A DNA stretch of 64,000 bases, taken from NCBI GenBank assembly GCA_945861895.1, contig CAMAWF010000007.1:19539-83538 (forward strand), in the 5' to 3' direction. The notes beneath the pieces were generated by a model that was not told the origin of the DNA, ran no database searches, and saw nothing but the letters and a program-made list of their open reading frames with translations. The position numbers and the translations under genes are program-made. Of this stretch, positions 36,999 to 46,104 are shown piece by piece; positions within the stretch are counted from its first letter, which is position 1, and the number at the start of each line of letters is the position of its first letter. This stretch comes from Rhizobium sp. Q54. Its GTDB lineage: Bacteria; Pseudomonadota; Alphaproteobacteria; Rhizobiales; Xanthobacteraceae.

Positions 36999-38162
36999 GT
37001 GGAGGCCCGCGCCGGCATCGAGCTGTCCGACGCGAACGTGACGCGGCCGCGCGAGCGGCGGCGCATCGGCCTTTCCCCGATCAACAAGCGGCGGTGGGAG
37101 AATTTCAAGGCCAACCGGCGCGGCTATTGGGCGTTCTGGGTATTCCTGGTGCTGTTCATCGGCACGCTGTTTGCCGAGTTCATCGCCAACGACAAGCCGT
37201 TCCTGATAAAATACGAAAACAGGCTCTACTTCCCCGCCGTCATCACCTATTCGGAGACCACCTTCGGCGGCGACTTCGAGACCGCCGCGGACTATCGCGA
37301 TCCATTTTTGCAAAAACTGATCGCGGAGAAAGGCGGCAGCATGATCTGGCCGCCGATCCGCTATTCCTATTCGACGCATAATCTCGATTTGCCGACGCCG
37401 GCGCCGTCGAAGCCGACTTGGATGCTGACGGAAAAAGAATGCCAGCCGGTGCTGGAGCGCAAGGGCCTCAAAAGCTGCGGCGATTTGGAATATAATTGGC
37501 TCGGCACCGACGATCAGGGTCGCGATGTCGTCGCGCGGCTGATCTATGGCTTTCGAATATCGGTGTTGTTCGGGCTGATCCTGACGCTGATATCGTCGGT
37601 GATCGGCGTTGCGGCGGGCGCAGTGCAGGGCTATTTCGGCGGCTGGGTCGATTTGTTGTTCCAGCGCTTCATCGAAATCTGGACGTCGATCCCTTCGCTT
37701 TATCTGTTGCTGATCATTTCATCGGTGCTGGTGCCCGGTTTTTTTGTGCTGCTTGGAATCCTGTTGCTGTTCTCGTGGGTATCGCTGGTCGGGCTGGTGC
37801 GCGCGGAATTCCTGCGCGGACGCAATTTTGAATACATCCAGGCGGCGCGCGCGCTCGGCGTCTCCAACGCCGTCATCATGTTCCGGCATCTGCTGCCCAA
37901 CGCCATGGTGGCCACCATGACGTTCCTGCCGTTCATTCTGTCGTCGTCTGTGATGACGCTGACCGCGCTCGACTTCCTCGGCTTCGGCCTGCCGCCCGGC
38001 TCGCCTTCGCTCGGCGAAATGCTGTCGCAGGGCAAGGCCAATGTGCAGGCGCCGTGGCTCGGCCTCTCCGGCTTTGTCGCCGTCGCATTGATGCTTTCGC
38101 TGCTGATCTTCATCGGCGAGGCGGTGCGCGACGCCTTCGATCCGAGGAAGACGTTCAGGTGA
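36999..38162 (+). CDS. yejE: Peptide ABC transporter permease (YejE-like)
   Basis: A 387-residue permease, partner of the preceding gene. It contains NKRRWENFKANRRGYWAFWVFLVLF, the usual N-terminal segment of YejE, a long periplasmic part with YNWLGTDDQGRDVVARLIYGFRIS, and the EAA loop RALGVSNAVIMFRHLLPNAM near residue 285. The start is GTG at 36999, immediately after the YejB stop, with GGGAGG upstream. Six transmembrane helices are visible. Confidence 0.92.
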   Translation: MEARAGIELSDANVTRPRERRRIGLSPINKRRWENFKANRRGYWAFWVFLVLFIGTLFAEFIANDKPFLIKYENRLYFPAVITYSETTFGGDFETAADYRDPFLQKLIAEKGGSMIWPPIRYSYSTHNLDLPTPAPSKPTWMLTEKECQPVLERKGLKSCGDLEYNWLGTDDQGRDVVARLIYGFRISVLFGLILTLISSVIGVAAGAVQGYFGGWVDLLFQRFIEIWTSIPSLYLLLIISSVLVPGFFVLLGILLLFSWVSLVGLVRAEFLRGRNFEYIQAARALGVSNAVIMFRHLLPNAMVATMTFLPFILSSSVMTLTALDFLGFGLPPGSPSLGEMLSQGKANVQAPWLGLSGFVAVALMLSLLIFIGEAVRDAFDPRKTFR

Positions 38163-38166
38163 GAAT

Positions 38167-39804
38167 GTGAACACGCCCGCCGAACAGCTGCTCTCTATCC
38201 GCGATCTCTCGGTCGCCTTTGGCGTCGGCGCGCGCGAGGTGCTGGCCGTCGACCGCATTTCCTTCGACATCGCCAAGGGCGAAACGGTGGCGCTGGTCGG
38301 TGAATCCGGATCGGGTAAATCGGTCACCGCATTGTCGGTGATGAAGCTGCTGCCTTACCCGTCGGCGCATCATCCCTCCGGCAAGGTCCGCTTCAAGGGC
38401 CAGGAGTTGCTGCATCTGTCGGAGCATGAAATCCGCCGCGTGCGCGGCAACGACATCACCATCATCTTCCAGGAGCCGATGACCTCGCTCAATCCGCTGC
38501 ACACCATCGAAAAGCAAATTGGTGAAATCCTGCTGCTGCACGCCGGCCTCAGCGGCGCCGCGGCGCGTGCGCGCATCGTCGAATTGCTCGGCCAGGTCGG
38601 CATCCCCGATCCGCAAGGACGGCTCGAAAGCTATCCGCACCAGCTCTCCGGCGGCCAGCGCCAGCGGGTGATGATCGCGATGGCGCTGGCGAACGAGCCG
38701 GACCTGCTGATCGCCGACGAGCCGACCACCGCGCTCGACGTCACCGTGCAGGCGCAAATTCTCAAATTGCTGAAAGACATCCAGACACGGCTCGGCATGT
38801 CTATGCTGTTCATCACCCACGATCTCGGCATCGTGCGCAAGCTCGCCGACAAAGTCTGCGTCATGAGCCAGGGCAAGATCGTCGAGCAGGGCGAGGTCGA
38901 GCGCGTGTTCACGGCGCCGGAGCATCCCTATACGCGCGCGCTGCTGGCGGCGGAGCCGAAGCCGGATCCCGCCCCGCCGATGCCGGATGCGCCGGTCGTG
39001 GTCGAGACCAGGGATTTGAAAGTCTGGTTCCCGGTCAAGCGCGGCGTGTTGCGCAAGACCGTCGGCCACATCAAGGCGGTGGACGGCGTGAGCATTGCGG
39101 TGCGCAAGGGCGAGACGCTCGGCGTGGTCGGCGAGTCCGGCTCCGGCAAGACCACGCTTGGGCTTGCGATCCTGCGGCTGATTTCGTCGCAGGGCCCGGT
39201 GCTGTTCATGGGCCACGAGTTGCAGGGCTTGAAGTTCAAGCAGATGCGGCCGCACCGCCGCAACATGCAGATCGTGTTCCAGGACCCATATGGTTCGCTT
39301 TCGCCGCGCATGTCGGTCGCCGACATCATCGAGGAAGGGCTGAAAGTGCAGCACCCGGATATGTCCGAAAGCCTGCGCGACGAGCGCGTCGTGCGTGCGC
39401 TCCGCGATGTCGGGCTCGATCCGCAGACGCGCTTTCGCTATCCGCACGAATTCTCCGGCGGCCAGCGGCAGCGCATTGCGCTGGCCCGTGCCGTCGTGCT
39501 GGAGCCGACATTCGTGGTGCTCGACGAGCCGACCAGCGCGCTCGACATGCTCATCCAAGCGCAGATGGTCGACCTGCTGCGCGACCTGCAAAAGCGGCGC
39601 AATCTGACCTACATGTTCATCTCGCACGACCTGCGGGTGGTCGCGGCGCTGGCGAGCCGGCTGGTGGTGATGCGCAACGGCAAGGTGGTGGAGACGGGTG
39701 CGGCCGCCGATTTATTCAAAAATCCAAAAAGCGCTTACACGCGCGCGCTGTTTTCCGCCGCCTTCGATCTCGAGATCGCGCCCGAAGGCGTGGTGGCGCA
39801 ATAA
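38167..39804 (+). CDS. yejF: Peptide ABC transporter ATP-binding protein with two ATPase domains (YejF-like)
   Basis: A 545-residue fused double ATPase. N-terminal unit: Walker A GESGSGKS, signature LSGGQRQR, Walker [14 protein letters not shown]-terminal unit: Walker A GESGSGKT, signature FSGGQRQR, Walker [13 protein letters not shown]. Each unit has the oligopeptide/dipeptide C-terminal region ([13 protein letters not shown] after the first). The start is GTG at 38167, four bases after the YejE stop. It completes a Yej-type importer, which in E. coli takes up peptides such as microcin C. Confidence 0.94.
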   Translation: MNTPAEQLLSIRDLSVAFGVGAREVLAVDRISFDIAKGETVALVGESGSGKSVTALSVMKLLPYPSAHHPSGKVRFKGQELLHLSEHEIRRVRGNDITIIFQEPMTSLNPLHTIEKQIGEILLLHAGLSGAAARARIVELLGQVGIPDPQGRLESYPHQLSGGQRQRVMIAMALANEPDLLIADEPTTALDVTVQAQILKLLKDIQTRLGMSMLFITHDLGIVRKLADKVCVMSQGKIVEQGEVERVFTAPEHPYTRALLAAEPKPDPAPPMPDAPVVVETRDLKVWFPVKRGVLRKTVGHIKAVDGVSIAVRKGETLGVVGESGSGKTTLGLAILRLISSQGPVLFMGHELQGLKFKQMRPHRRNMQIVFQDPYGSLSPRMSVADIIEEGLKVQHPDMSESLRDERVVRALRDVGLDPQTRFRYPHEFSGGQRQRIALARAVVLEPTFVVLDEPTSALDMLIQAQMVDLLRDLQKRRNLTYMFISHDLRVVAALASRLVVMRNGKVVETGAAADLFKNPKSAYTRALFSAAFDLEIAPEGVVAQ

Positions 39805-39822
39805 TTTTCTGCTTCGGCGTTT

Positions 39823-40674
39823 TTACGGCATCCGCCTTACGCTGGTCACTTCGCTGCCGGCGGCGTGGATGCGGGCAACCGCTTGCGCGACCGGCTCGAT
39901 CGCCACCGCCATGTGATGTGCGTTGGCGTGGATCAAAGTTTCCTCGTCGCGCGCAATGGCGACGTGGCCTTTCCAGAAAATGAGATCGCCGCGCCGCAGG
40001 TTGGCGAGCATCACCGGCCATCCGTGCGTGGTTTCCTGCCGGTAGCTGTCGCGCGCGCAGGCAATTCCCGCGGCGTGCAGCGCGACCTGCACCAGTCCGG
40101 AGCAATCGAGGCCGAGACTAGTCTTGCCGCCCCACAAATAAGGCGTGCCGGAAAACCGCTCGGCGACGGCGACGAAATCCGGCTCCTTCGCGGTGAGTGG
40201 CGCGAGATGGTTTGCCGGCAGATGCAGCCCCGCCGCCGTGACGGCAAAAGGCGGCTGCTGGCGCGCGATGGCGACGCGCGCGCCAAGCGGCAGTGCGACA
40301 AAGGGCGGCAGTTTTATATCCGGGCCGGGGAAACCGAGCGTGCGCGGCACCACAATCTTGTGCGTCGGCGCGGCGCCCGGGCGCACCAGCGCCGCGGCCG
40401 GCAGATAACCGACATAGCCGTCGGTCTCCAGCTGGCCCCAGGCCCAGCCTTCTTCGTCCATATCGTAGACCATGACGCGCTCGCCGTAGAGCGCTTCGGT
40501 GTCGAGCGCTCCGTCATGTGCGGGCGTGCGGCGCAGCGGCGCCTGGCCGTGGATGACCTCGTAGACCGTGCCGTCGGCGAAGCGCGCCGCTTCGACCTGA
40601 CCTTGCAGATGCCTGGCCGCAAGATCGCGGCGGTATGGATTGAGCCGTGGGTCGAGTGCGTTCATCGGGATCAT
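39823..40674 (-). CDS. NlpC/P60 family cysteine peptidase with SH3-like N-terminal domain
   Basis: A 283-residue cell-wall hydrolase. Residues about 40-160 form two bacterial SH3-like segments (APLRRTPAHDGALDTEALYGERVMVYD...DGYVGYLPAAAL). The catalytic domain starts near residue 170 with C191 in LGLDCSGLVQ, H237 in GHVAIA and a further histidine at H249 in LIHANAHH. This is the usual SH3b-NlpC arrangement that cleaves the D-Glu to diamino acid bond in stem peptides. No signal peptide is seen, so it may work on muropeptides in the cytoplasm, as related SH3b-NlpC proteins do. It follows the aminopeptidase gene with six bases between, suggesting one operon for peptide recycling. Confidence 0.88.
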   Translation of the reverse strand: MIPMNALDPRLNPYRRDLAARHLQGQVEAARFADGTVYEVIHGQAPLRRTPAHDGALDTEALYGERVMVYDMDEEGWAWGQLETDGYVGYLPAAALVRPGAAPTHKIVVPRTLGFPGPDIKLPPFVALPLGARVAIARQQPPFAVTAAGLHLPANHLAPLTAKEPDFVAVAERFSGTPYLWGGKTSLGLDCSGLVQVALHAAGIACARDSYRQETTHGWPVMLANLRRGDLIFWKGHVAIARDEETLIHANAHHMAVAIEPVAQAVARIHAAGSEVTSVRRMP

Positions 40675-40680
40675 GCGCAG

Positions 40681-42063
40681 CTAGCCGTAACGTGCGGCGA
40701 GCAGCGCATAGAGCGCGCGCGCCGCCTGGCATTCGCCGCCCTCCGGCCGGCCGGATTTTGCCGCCGGCGTCCAGGCGAAGATATCGAGATGCAGCCAGGC
40801 TTTTGTGCGCGCGACGAAACGGCGCAAGAACAGCGCGGCGGTAATCGCGCCGGCGAAACCTCCGGCGGTGACGTTGTTGACGTCGGCAACTTTCGAATCG
40901 AGCAGTTCGTCGTAGGGCCGCCACAGTGGCATCCGCCAGAGTGGATCGTATTCGGCGCTTGCGCAGCGCGCGACTTCGCCGGCCAGCGCGTCGTCGTCGG
41001 TGAAAAATGGCGGCACATCCGGCCCGAGCGCAACGCGCGCCGCGCCGGTCAGCGTCGCCATGTCGACGATGAGTTCCGGCGCCTCTTCGTCGGCCAGCGT
41101 CAAAGCATCGGCAAGAACCAGGCGGCCTTCCGCGTCGGTGTTGCCGATCTCGACCGTGATGCCTTTGCGCGAGCGGTAAATATCGCGCGGCCGGAAGGCC
41201 GAGCCGGAAATCGCGTTCTCCACCGCCGGGATCAGCACGCGCAGTCTTATTTTGAGCGCGCGCGACATCAGCATATGCGCGAGCGCCAGCACGGTCGCAG
41301 CTCCGCCCATATCCTTTTTCATGTTGAGCATTCCGCTCTCGTTCTTGATGTCGAGGCCGCCGGTGTCGAAGCACACGCCCTTGCCCACCAGCGTGATCTT
41401 GGGATGGCGCGCATCGCCCCAGGTCATGTCGATCAACCGCGGCGCGCGCGGGGAGGCATTGCCGACCGCATGGATGAGCGGAAAGTTCTTGGCGAGATCG
41501 CCGCCATCGGTGGTGACGACTTTTGCGCCGTGCTTCTGCGCCAGCGCGCGCACGGCGTTTTCGAGTTCGGCCGGACCCATGTCGTTCGACGGAGTATTGA
41601 TGAGATCGCGCGCGAGCGTGACGCCTTCGACGATGCGCGACAGCTCATCGCCGTCAACGCCCTCGGGCAGCGCCAGGCGCGCCGCGCGATCCTGCCCCTT
41701 GCGGTAGCGGGTGAATTGATAGGCGCCCAATGCAAACGCCAGCGCGCCGAGCCGTGCATCGTGCGGCGCATTGGCGAAGCGATAGCTGCCGGGCGGCAGC
41801 AGGCCGGACAGGCGTCCGGGCAGGAACAGGTCCTTCACCGGATCACCGGCAGCCTCGATGCCGAACAGCACACCGGCAAGTCCGCCGTCGGGCCCCGGCA
41901 ACGGCAAATACAGGCCACGTTTGGCTTCGAATCCCGCGGCCTGCGCGAATGCGCGCGCCCGTGCGTCGAGTTTGCCGATGACGGCATCGTATGTGTCCGC
42001 AGCCACGAACCAGATCGGGATCGTCTCCGCCTTGCCGCCATCCGCAATGAAAAGGGGATGCAT
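40681..42063 (-). CDS. Leucyl aminopeptidase family (M17) metallopeptidase
   Basis: A 460-residue aminopeptidase. The M17 catalytic domain shows VGKGVCFDTGGLDIKNESGMLNMKKDMGGAA (metal and active-site lysines) and the signature NTDAEGRLVLADAL; DPLWRMPLWRPYDELLDS and the C-terminal HLDIFAW are also typical. The ATG at 42061-42063 is used, with GGAG five bases upstream; a GTG two codons before it is the alternative. Coupled to the NlpC/P60 gene, it could trim peptides released from peptidoglycan or taken in by the adjacent Yej transporter, which is inference from the neighbourhood. Confidence 0.92.
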   Translation of the reverse strand: MHPLFIADGGKAETIPIWFVAADTYDAVIGKLDARARAFAQAAGFEAKRGLYLPLPGPDGGLAGVLFGIEAAGDPVKDLFLPGRLSGLLPPGSYRFANAPHDARLGALAFALGAYQFTRYRKGQDRAARLALPEGVDGDELSRIVEGVTLARDLINTPSNDMGPAELENAVRALAQKHGAKVVTTDGGDLAKNFPLIHAVGNASPRAPRLIDMTWGDARHPKITLVGKGVCFDTGGLDIKNESGMLNMKKDMGGAATVLALAHMLMSRALKIRLRVLIPAVENAISGSAFRPRDIYRSRKGITVEIGNTDAEGRLVLADALTLADEEAPELIVDMATLTGAARVALGPDVPPFFTDDDALAGEVARCASAEYDPLWRMPLWRPYDELLDSKVADVNNVTAGGFAGAITAALFLRRFVARTKAWLHLDIFAWTPAAKSGRPEGGECQAARALYALLAARYG

Positions 42064-42098
42064 GTTCACTCCGCGCCGCCGAAGCGGGCATTTTACAA

Positions 42099-42121
42099 GT
42101 TAACCACTCGTTAGGGTTAAC
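42099..42121. promoter_or_regulatory. Inverted GTTAACC repeat with a CtrA-like box between pepA-type gene and tadD
   Basis: GTTAACC at 42099-42105 and GGTTAAC at 42115-42121 form a palindrome with a nine-base spacer. Within it TTAA-N7-TTAG (42100-42114) matches the CtrA consensus TTAA-N7-TTAA in seven of eight positions. It sits in the 77-base divergent gap, 20 bases before tadD. CtrA controls pilus genes in Caulobacter. Confidence 0.45.
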
Positions 42122-42140
42122 GTTTTATTGCTGGGCGACC

Positions 42141-42953
42141 ATGCGCCCGCATTACGCCCATGCCGCGCGACGGCTTGCCTCGGCTGCGCTTGTAGCCGTG
42201 CTGGCGCTTTCGCTCGGCGGATGCAAGACCCCCGGCAACTCCGATACGACCGGTTCGATCGGCAGCCCGGCAGCACCGCGCTCGGACGCGGAATGGCGGC
42301 AGCAAGCGGAGCATTGGGGGACACGCTATCGCGCCAATCCAGGGGACGCGGAAGCGGCGATGCGATACGCCCAGGCGCTGCGCGCCACCGCCCAGCGCGC
42401 CCAGGCCGCCGCCGTGCTGGAGCAGGCAACCATCGGCAATCCACAAAACAAGGCGCTGCTCGGCGCCTATGGGCGTGCGCTCGCCGATATCGGCAGTTAT
42501 GGCCAGGCGCTCGAAGTGCTGGGCCGCGCGCACACGCCCGACCAGCCGGATTGGCGCATTCTGTCGGCGCAGGGCGCCGTGCTCGACCAGATGGGGCGCC
42601 ACGCCGATGCACAGCGGCATTACGCCAGCGCGCTCAAGATGGCGCCCAACGATCCTTCGGTGCTTTCCAATCTCGGCCTGTCCTATGCGCTCTCCAAGGA
42701 CCTCAAGCGCGGCGAGGCGACGCTGCGCCGCGCGGTCGGTCAACCGGGAGCCGATTCCAAGGCGCGGCAGAATCTGGCGCTGGTCGTCGGCCTGCAAGGT
42801 CGCTTTCCCGAGGCTGAAGCCATCGCGCGCGCCGATCTGCCGCCCGACGAGGCCGCCGCCAATGTCGCCTATCTGCGCCAGATGCTGTCGGAAGAAAACG
42901 AGCGGAAAAAACTTGGCCGCGCCGGCAAGCAGGGGCCGCGCGCCGGGACCTGA
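42141..42953 (+). CDS. tadD: TadD-type pilus assembly lipoprotein with TPR repeats
   Basis: A 270-residue lipoprotein: signal ending in lipobox LGGC with C28, then TPR units over residues about 65-235 (AMRYAQALRATAQRAQAAAVLEQA, ALLGAYGRALADIGSYGQALEVLGRA, LSAQGAVLDQMGRHADAQRHYASALKMAPNDPSVLSNLGLSYALSKDL in pieces). TadD is thought to act as a pilotin-like factor for assembly of the secretin. It is on the opposite strand from the rest of the tad locus and separated from tadC by two unrelated genes. Confidence 0.85.
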   Translation: MRPHYAHAARRLASAALVAVLALSLGGCKTPGNSDTTGSIGSPAAPRSDAEWRQQAEHWGTRYRANPGDAEAAMRYAQALRATAQRAQAAAVLEQATIGNPQNKALLGAYGRALADIGSYGQALEVLGRAHTPDQPDWRILSAQGAVLDQMGRHADAQRHYASALKMAPNDPSVLSNLGLSYALSKDLKRGEATLRRAVGQPGADSKARQNLALVVGLQGRFPEAEAIARADLPPDEAAANVAYLRQMLSEENERKKLGRAGKQGPRAGT

Positions 42954-42982
42954 GAGCGCATTGCCGCTCTGGCAGTTGAAAT

Positions 42983-44008
42983 CTAAATTCCCGCCGATTT
43001 CGCCCGGGTGATGCCGAGCGTCAGAATACGATTCAGCAGGGCGGCATAGGCCAGCCCGTCATGCTGGGCGGCTTGTGCGAATTCCTCGATCCGGGCAATT
43101 TCGGGATTGGGGTTGGCTTCGATGTAATACGGGATGCCGTCGGCGGAGAGGCGGAAATCGATGCGCGCATATCCGTCGAGTTCCAGCGTACGGTAGATTC
43201 GCTTGGCGGTTTTTTGTATCCGGTCGCGCAGTTGCGGTGTCAGGTCTTTGGCCGGTCCTTGAATGATGCCGAGGCGCTCCTGGTACTCGAGATTATGCTT
43301 GATCTTTTCCGTGGCGATGCGCCTCGTGCCCTGCGCCATGTTGCCGAATTTCAGCTCCCAGACCGGAAAGACGCGCAGCCTCTCATTGCCGAGCAGGCCG
43401 ACATAGAGTTCGCGGCCCTCGATATATTGCTCCGCGATCGCGGCGGTGCCGATCCGCTCGTGGATGAAGGCGACCCGTTCGGCCAGTTTCTCGTCGCTAT
43501 CGACCACGGAGGCCTGCGCGATCCCGATTGAGGCGTCCTCGTTCAAGCTTTTGACGATGAGCGGCAGATTGAGCCGCGTGGGGCGCCGGATCTCGCGCCG
43601 CATCGGGAAAACCGCGAATGCCGGCAGCGGGATGCGGTGATAAGCCAGCAATTTCTTCGACAGGTCCTTGCCGCGGGCAAGCATGAGGCCGCGCGGGTTG
43701 CAGCCGGTATAGGGAATCCGCAGCAGCTCGAGATAGCTGGCGACGTTTTGATCGTAGACCGCCTCGCCGTGAAATTCTTCCAGCAGATTGAAAACGACAT
43801 CCGGTTTCCAGTTTTCGATTTCATCGCGGATCGGCTTGAGCTCGTGCTGCACGCCGAGCGGGCACACGTCGTGGCCGCTGGAACGCAGCGTGCTCACCAC
43901 GTCGTATTCGGTTTTCCAGGTGTGGATGTCCTCCTCGCTGCGCCCCTTGAGCGAATCCGGGGGCACCAGGTCCGGATGCACCAGCACCAGAACACGAAGA
44001 CGCTTCAT
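42983..44008 (-). CDS. ATP-grasp ligase, D-Ala-D-Ala ligase-like
   Basis: A 341-residue ATP-grasp enzyme. It has an N-terminal Rossmann-like part with DVVFNLLEEFHGEAVYDQNVASYLELLRIPYTGCNPRGLMLARGKD, then the ATP-grasp domain: LPLIVKSLNEDASIGIAQ (nucleotide-binding lysine), EQYIEGRELYVGLLGNERLRVFPVWELKF, and the metal-binding YARIDFRLSADGIPYYIEANPNPEI. It is not the housekeeping Ddl: the substrate lobe differs and no mur genes are near. It likely forms a peptide or amide bond with a carboxylate substrate that is not identifiable. It follows the metallopeptidase gene with 13 bases between, so the pair is probably one operon. Confidence 0.8.
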   Translation of the reverse strand: MKRLRVLVLVHPDLVPPDSLKGRSEEDIHTWKTEYDVVSTLRSSGHDVCPLGVQHELKPIRDEIENWKPDVVFNLLEEFHGEAVYDQNVASYLELLRIPYTGCNPRGLMLARGKDLSKKLLAYHRIPLPAFAVFPMRREIRRPTRLNLPLIVKSLNEDASIGIAQASVVDSDEKLAERVAFIHERIGTAAIAEQYIEGRELYVGLLGNERLRVFPVWELKFGNMAQGTRRIATEKIKHNLEYQERLGIIQGPAKDLTPQLRDRIQKTAKRIYRTLELDGYARIDFRLSADGIPYYIEANPNPEIARIEEFAQAAQHDGLAYAALLNRILTLGITRAKSAGI

Positions 44009-44021
44009 GGGACGAACCGCC

Positions 44022-45047
44022 TCATAGCGCGAACCATTGCCGCCGCGACGGGCGGTAAAGCGAATGCACGGTCTTGACCGTGACCAAAAGGGTGAAGTCG
44101 TTGAGCAGTCGCCGTCCGGGTCCGGCGGCCCTGAGATCCAATTCGCGGCACCGTTTCATCATATCGTCGAGCACCGCTTCCAGCGTCAGCCGGTATTCGC
44201 CGGTCCAGCGCGAAACTGTCTGCCGGATTTTTGCGCGATTGCGCCGGATGAAGGCGGCAGCGGCCGGCGAGCGGCGATGCCTTGGATCGCCGGAAAATAT
44301 CCGCTGAAGTTCTTTGTCATAGGCTTTCGGCGCGTCGATCTCGTAATGCGCCTGTTTCTTTTTATAATATTCCGCCAGCGTGTAGTTGAGCCGGCGCAGC
44401 GGATCGACTTGCAGCCGGCGCGACAGCAGCGGCCGTTCCGCCGCGATCTTCGCCATGAGTTCATCGACATACTGCAGCTTTTTCAGCGCCGGCCAATCGG
44501 CGTAGCGTTTTCGCCAGTTCGAACGCGGCGTGAGCCAAACCGCGAAGGTCTCGGCAAAGTCCTCATCTGGGTGGCTCTGCGCATACCAGAGCCGCAGATG
44601 CTGGACAAAATGTTTGCTGGCGGGATTGGGCCGATAATAGCTTGGATAATGCTTCGATGACGGGCCGAACAGTTTTCGCCAGCGGTGACGGCGCTGCAAT
44701 TGATAGGCGTGTTGCAGCACGTGCCCGGCTTCGTGGCGCAGGATACGCATGCACTCCGCGACGGTCCCGCCTTCCACATCGCCGATCTTTTTCCGCTCAA
44801 GCCGCATCAGGCGGGGATGCGCGAGGTAAAAAGGAATTGCGATGCCCGGCGTATCGTCGGAGCTGAACCACTCCTCGGATATCCAGGCGTGCGGCCTGAT
44901 GCGAATTCCGCGCTTGCCGAGTTCATCGTGCAGGTCGCCGAGGCAGCGCGCGAGCCAGGTGCCTTCGACGGTAACTTTAAGGTTCTTGAGACGAAGCTGA
45001 AGCAGCTTTTCATCGGGCAATGTTGCCCAGGAAAACCTACGCGGCAT
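44022..45047 (-). CDS. Putative zinc-binding metallopeptidase (HEAGH zincin, Peptidase_Mx-like)
   Basis: A 341-residue soluble protein. The zinc motif is H105-E-A-G-H109 in RILRHEAGHVLQHAY, and the third ligand is probably E166 in HPDEDFAETFAVWL, the arrangement of the family often annotated as putative zinc-binding metallo-peptidase. It lacks the N-terminal zinc ribbon seen in some family members and has no signal peptide. C-terminal residues 230-341 are rich in Arg/Lys. It is upstream of and closely spaced to the ATP-grasp gene, and downstream of the tadC gene by 76 bases. Confidence 0.75.
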   Translation of the reverse strand: MPRRFSWATLPDEKLLQLRLKNLKVTVEGTWLARCLGDLHDELGKRGIRIRPHAWISEEWFSSDDTPGIAIPFYLAHPRLMRLERKKIGDVEGGTVAECMRILRHEAGHVLQHAYQLQRRHRWRKLFGPSSKHYPSYYRPNPASKHFVQHLRLWYAQSHPDEDFAETFAVWLTPRSNWRKRYADWPALKKLQYVDELMAKIAAERPLLSRRLQVDPLRRLNYTLAEYYKKKQAHYEIDAPKAYDKELQRIFSGDPRHRRSPAAAAFIRRNRAKIRQTVSRWTGEYRLTLEAVLDDMMKRCRELDLRAAGPGRRLLNDFTLLVTVKTVHSLYRPSRRQWFAL

Positions 45048-45123
45048 GGTGCTTGAGCGTCTGAGAAGGGATCATCTCTGCAATGGTGCCACGCCGCACC
45101 GGGGGCGACAACTGCCGGCGATA

Positions 45124-46095
45124 CTACTGAATCCCCATCACCTTGATCGCCGCCGGTCCGAGAATGACCACGAACAGCACCGGCAGGAAGAACAGGATCA
45201 TCGGCACGGTCAGCTTCGGCGGCAGGCTGGCGGCTTTTTTCTCGGCTTCCGTCATGCGCATGTCGCGATTTTCCTGCGCCATCACGCGCAAGCTCTGCGC
45301 CAGCGGCGTGCCGTAGCGCTCGGCCTGTTGCAGCGCCATGCACACCGATTTCACGCCGTCCAGATCGGTGCGCTTGGCCAGATTTTCATAGGCCGTGCGG
45401 CGGTCCTGCAAGTAGGATAATTCCGCCGTGGTCAAAGTCAGTTCTTCGGCCAGTGCGATCGACTGCGAGCCGATTTCCTCGCTGACCTTTTTGAACGCCG
45501 CCTCGATTGACATGCCGGATTCGACGCAGATCAGCAGCAGGTCGAGCGCATCGGGAAACGCCCGCTTGATCGAAAGTTGACGGCGCTGAATCTTGCTCTT
45601 CAAGAATTGCAGCGGCAACTGCATGCCAAGATACGCGGCGGCGATGCACATTCCGACCTTGACCATCGGCGGTTGATCGAAATCGAGAAGGACGAACAGG
45701 TAGAGGGCGGCGAAGAGCACGGCGAGCGCCGGCGTCACCATGCGGAAAAACAAATAAGTGACGTAGGGCGCCTGGCCGCGATAGCCGGCTTGCACCAGCT
45801 TGAGTCGCGCTTCTTCCTGACCGACCCATTTGGTCAGGTTGAAATTATTGACGATGGTCTGCATGTATTGCTTCGGCGACTGGCGCAGATTTACCTTTTC
45901 TCCGCGCGCCAACCGCTCGCGCTCGCGCTGCCGCAGCTTTTCGCGTTCAAGCGCGACGGATTTCATGCGGTTGCCAAGCGAGTCTCCGGCGATCAACGGC
46001 ATGGCGAATGTCAGCACCGTCGCCCCCGCGGCGATGGCGGCGAGCAGCATCGTCATCGTCTTGACGTTGAGGGCATTGACCAGGAATTCGATCAT
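45124..46095 (-). CDS. tadC: Tad pilus inner-membrane platform protein TadC
   Basis: A 323-residue type II secretion system F-domain protein. Two N-terminal hydrophobic segments (TMLLAAIAAGATVLTFAMPLI and the pair around residue 115-155) and a C-terminal helix (LPPKLTVPMILFFLPVLFVVILGPAAIKVMG) bracket the T2SSF domain with RAFPDALDLLLICVESGMSIEAAFKKVS, the family signature. With TadB it forms the platform that transmits work from the CpaF ATPase to the pilins. It starts nine bases after tadB. Confidence 0.93.
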   Translation of the reverse strand: MIEFLVNALNVKTMTMLLAAIAAGATVLTFAMPLIAGDSLGNRMKSVALEREKLRQRERERLARGEKVNLRQSPKQYMQTIVNNFNLTKWVGQEEARLKLVQAGYRGQAPYVTYLFFRMVTPALAVLFAALYLFVLLDFDQPPMVKVGMCIAAAYLGMQLPLQFLKSKIQRRQLSIKRAFPDALDLLLICVESGMSIEAAFKKVSEEIGSQSIALAEELTLTTAELSYLQDRRTAYENLAKRTDLDGVKSVCMALQQAERYGTPLAQSLRVMAQENRDMRMTEAEKKAASLPPKLTVPMILFFLPVLFVVILGPAAIKVMGIQ

Positions 46096-46104
46096 GGTGC
46101 CTGC

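Noticed and set aside
34014..37379. 1121-codon open frame on minus across the Yej operon
   Set aside because: It runs antisense to three clear ABC transporter genes and has no domain; stop codons are rare in this frame because of base composition.
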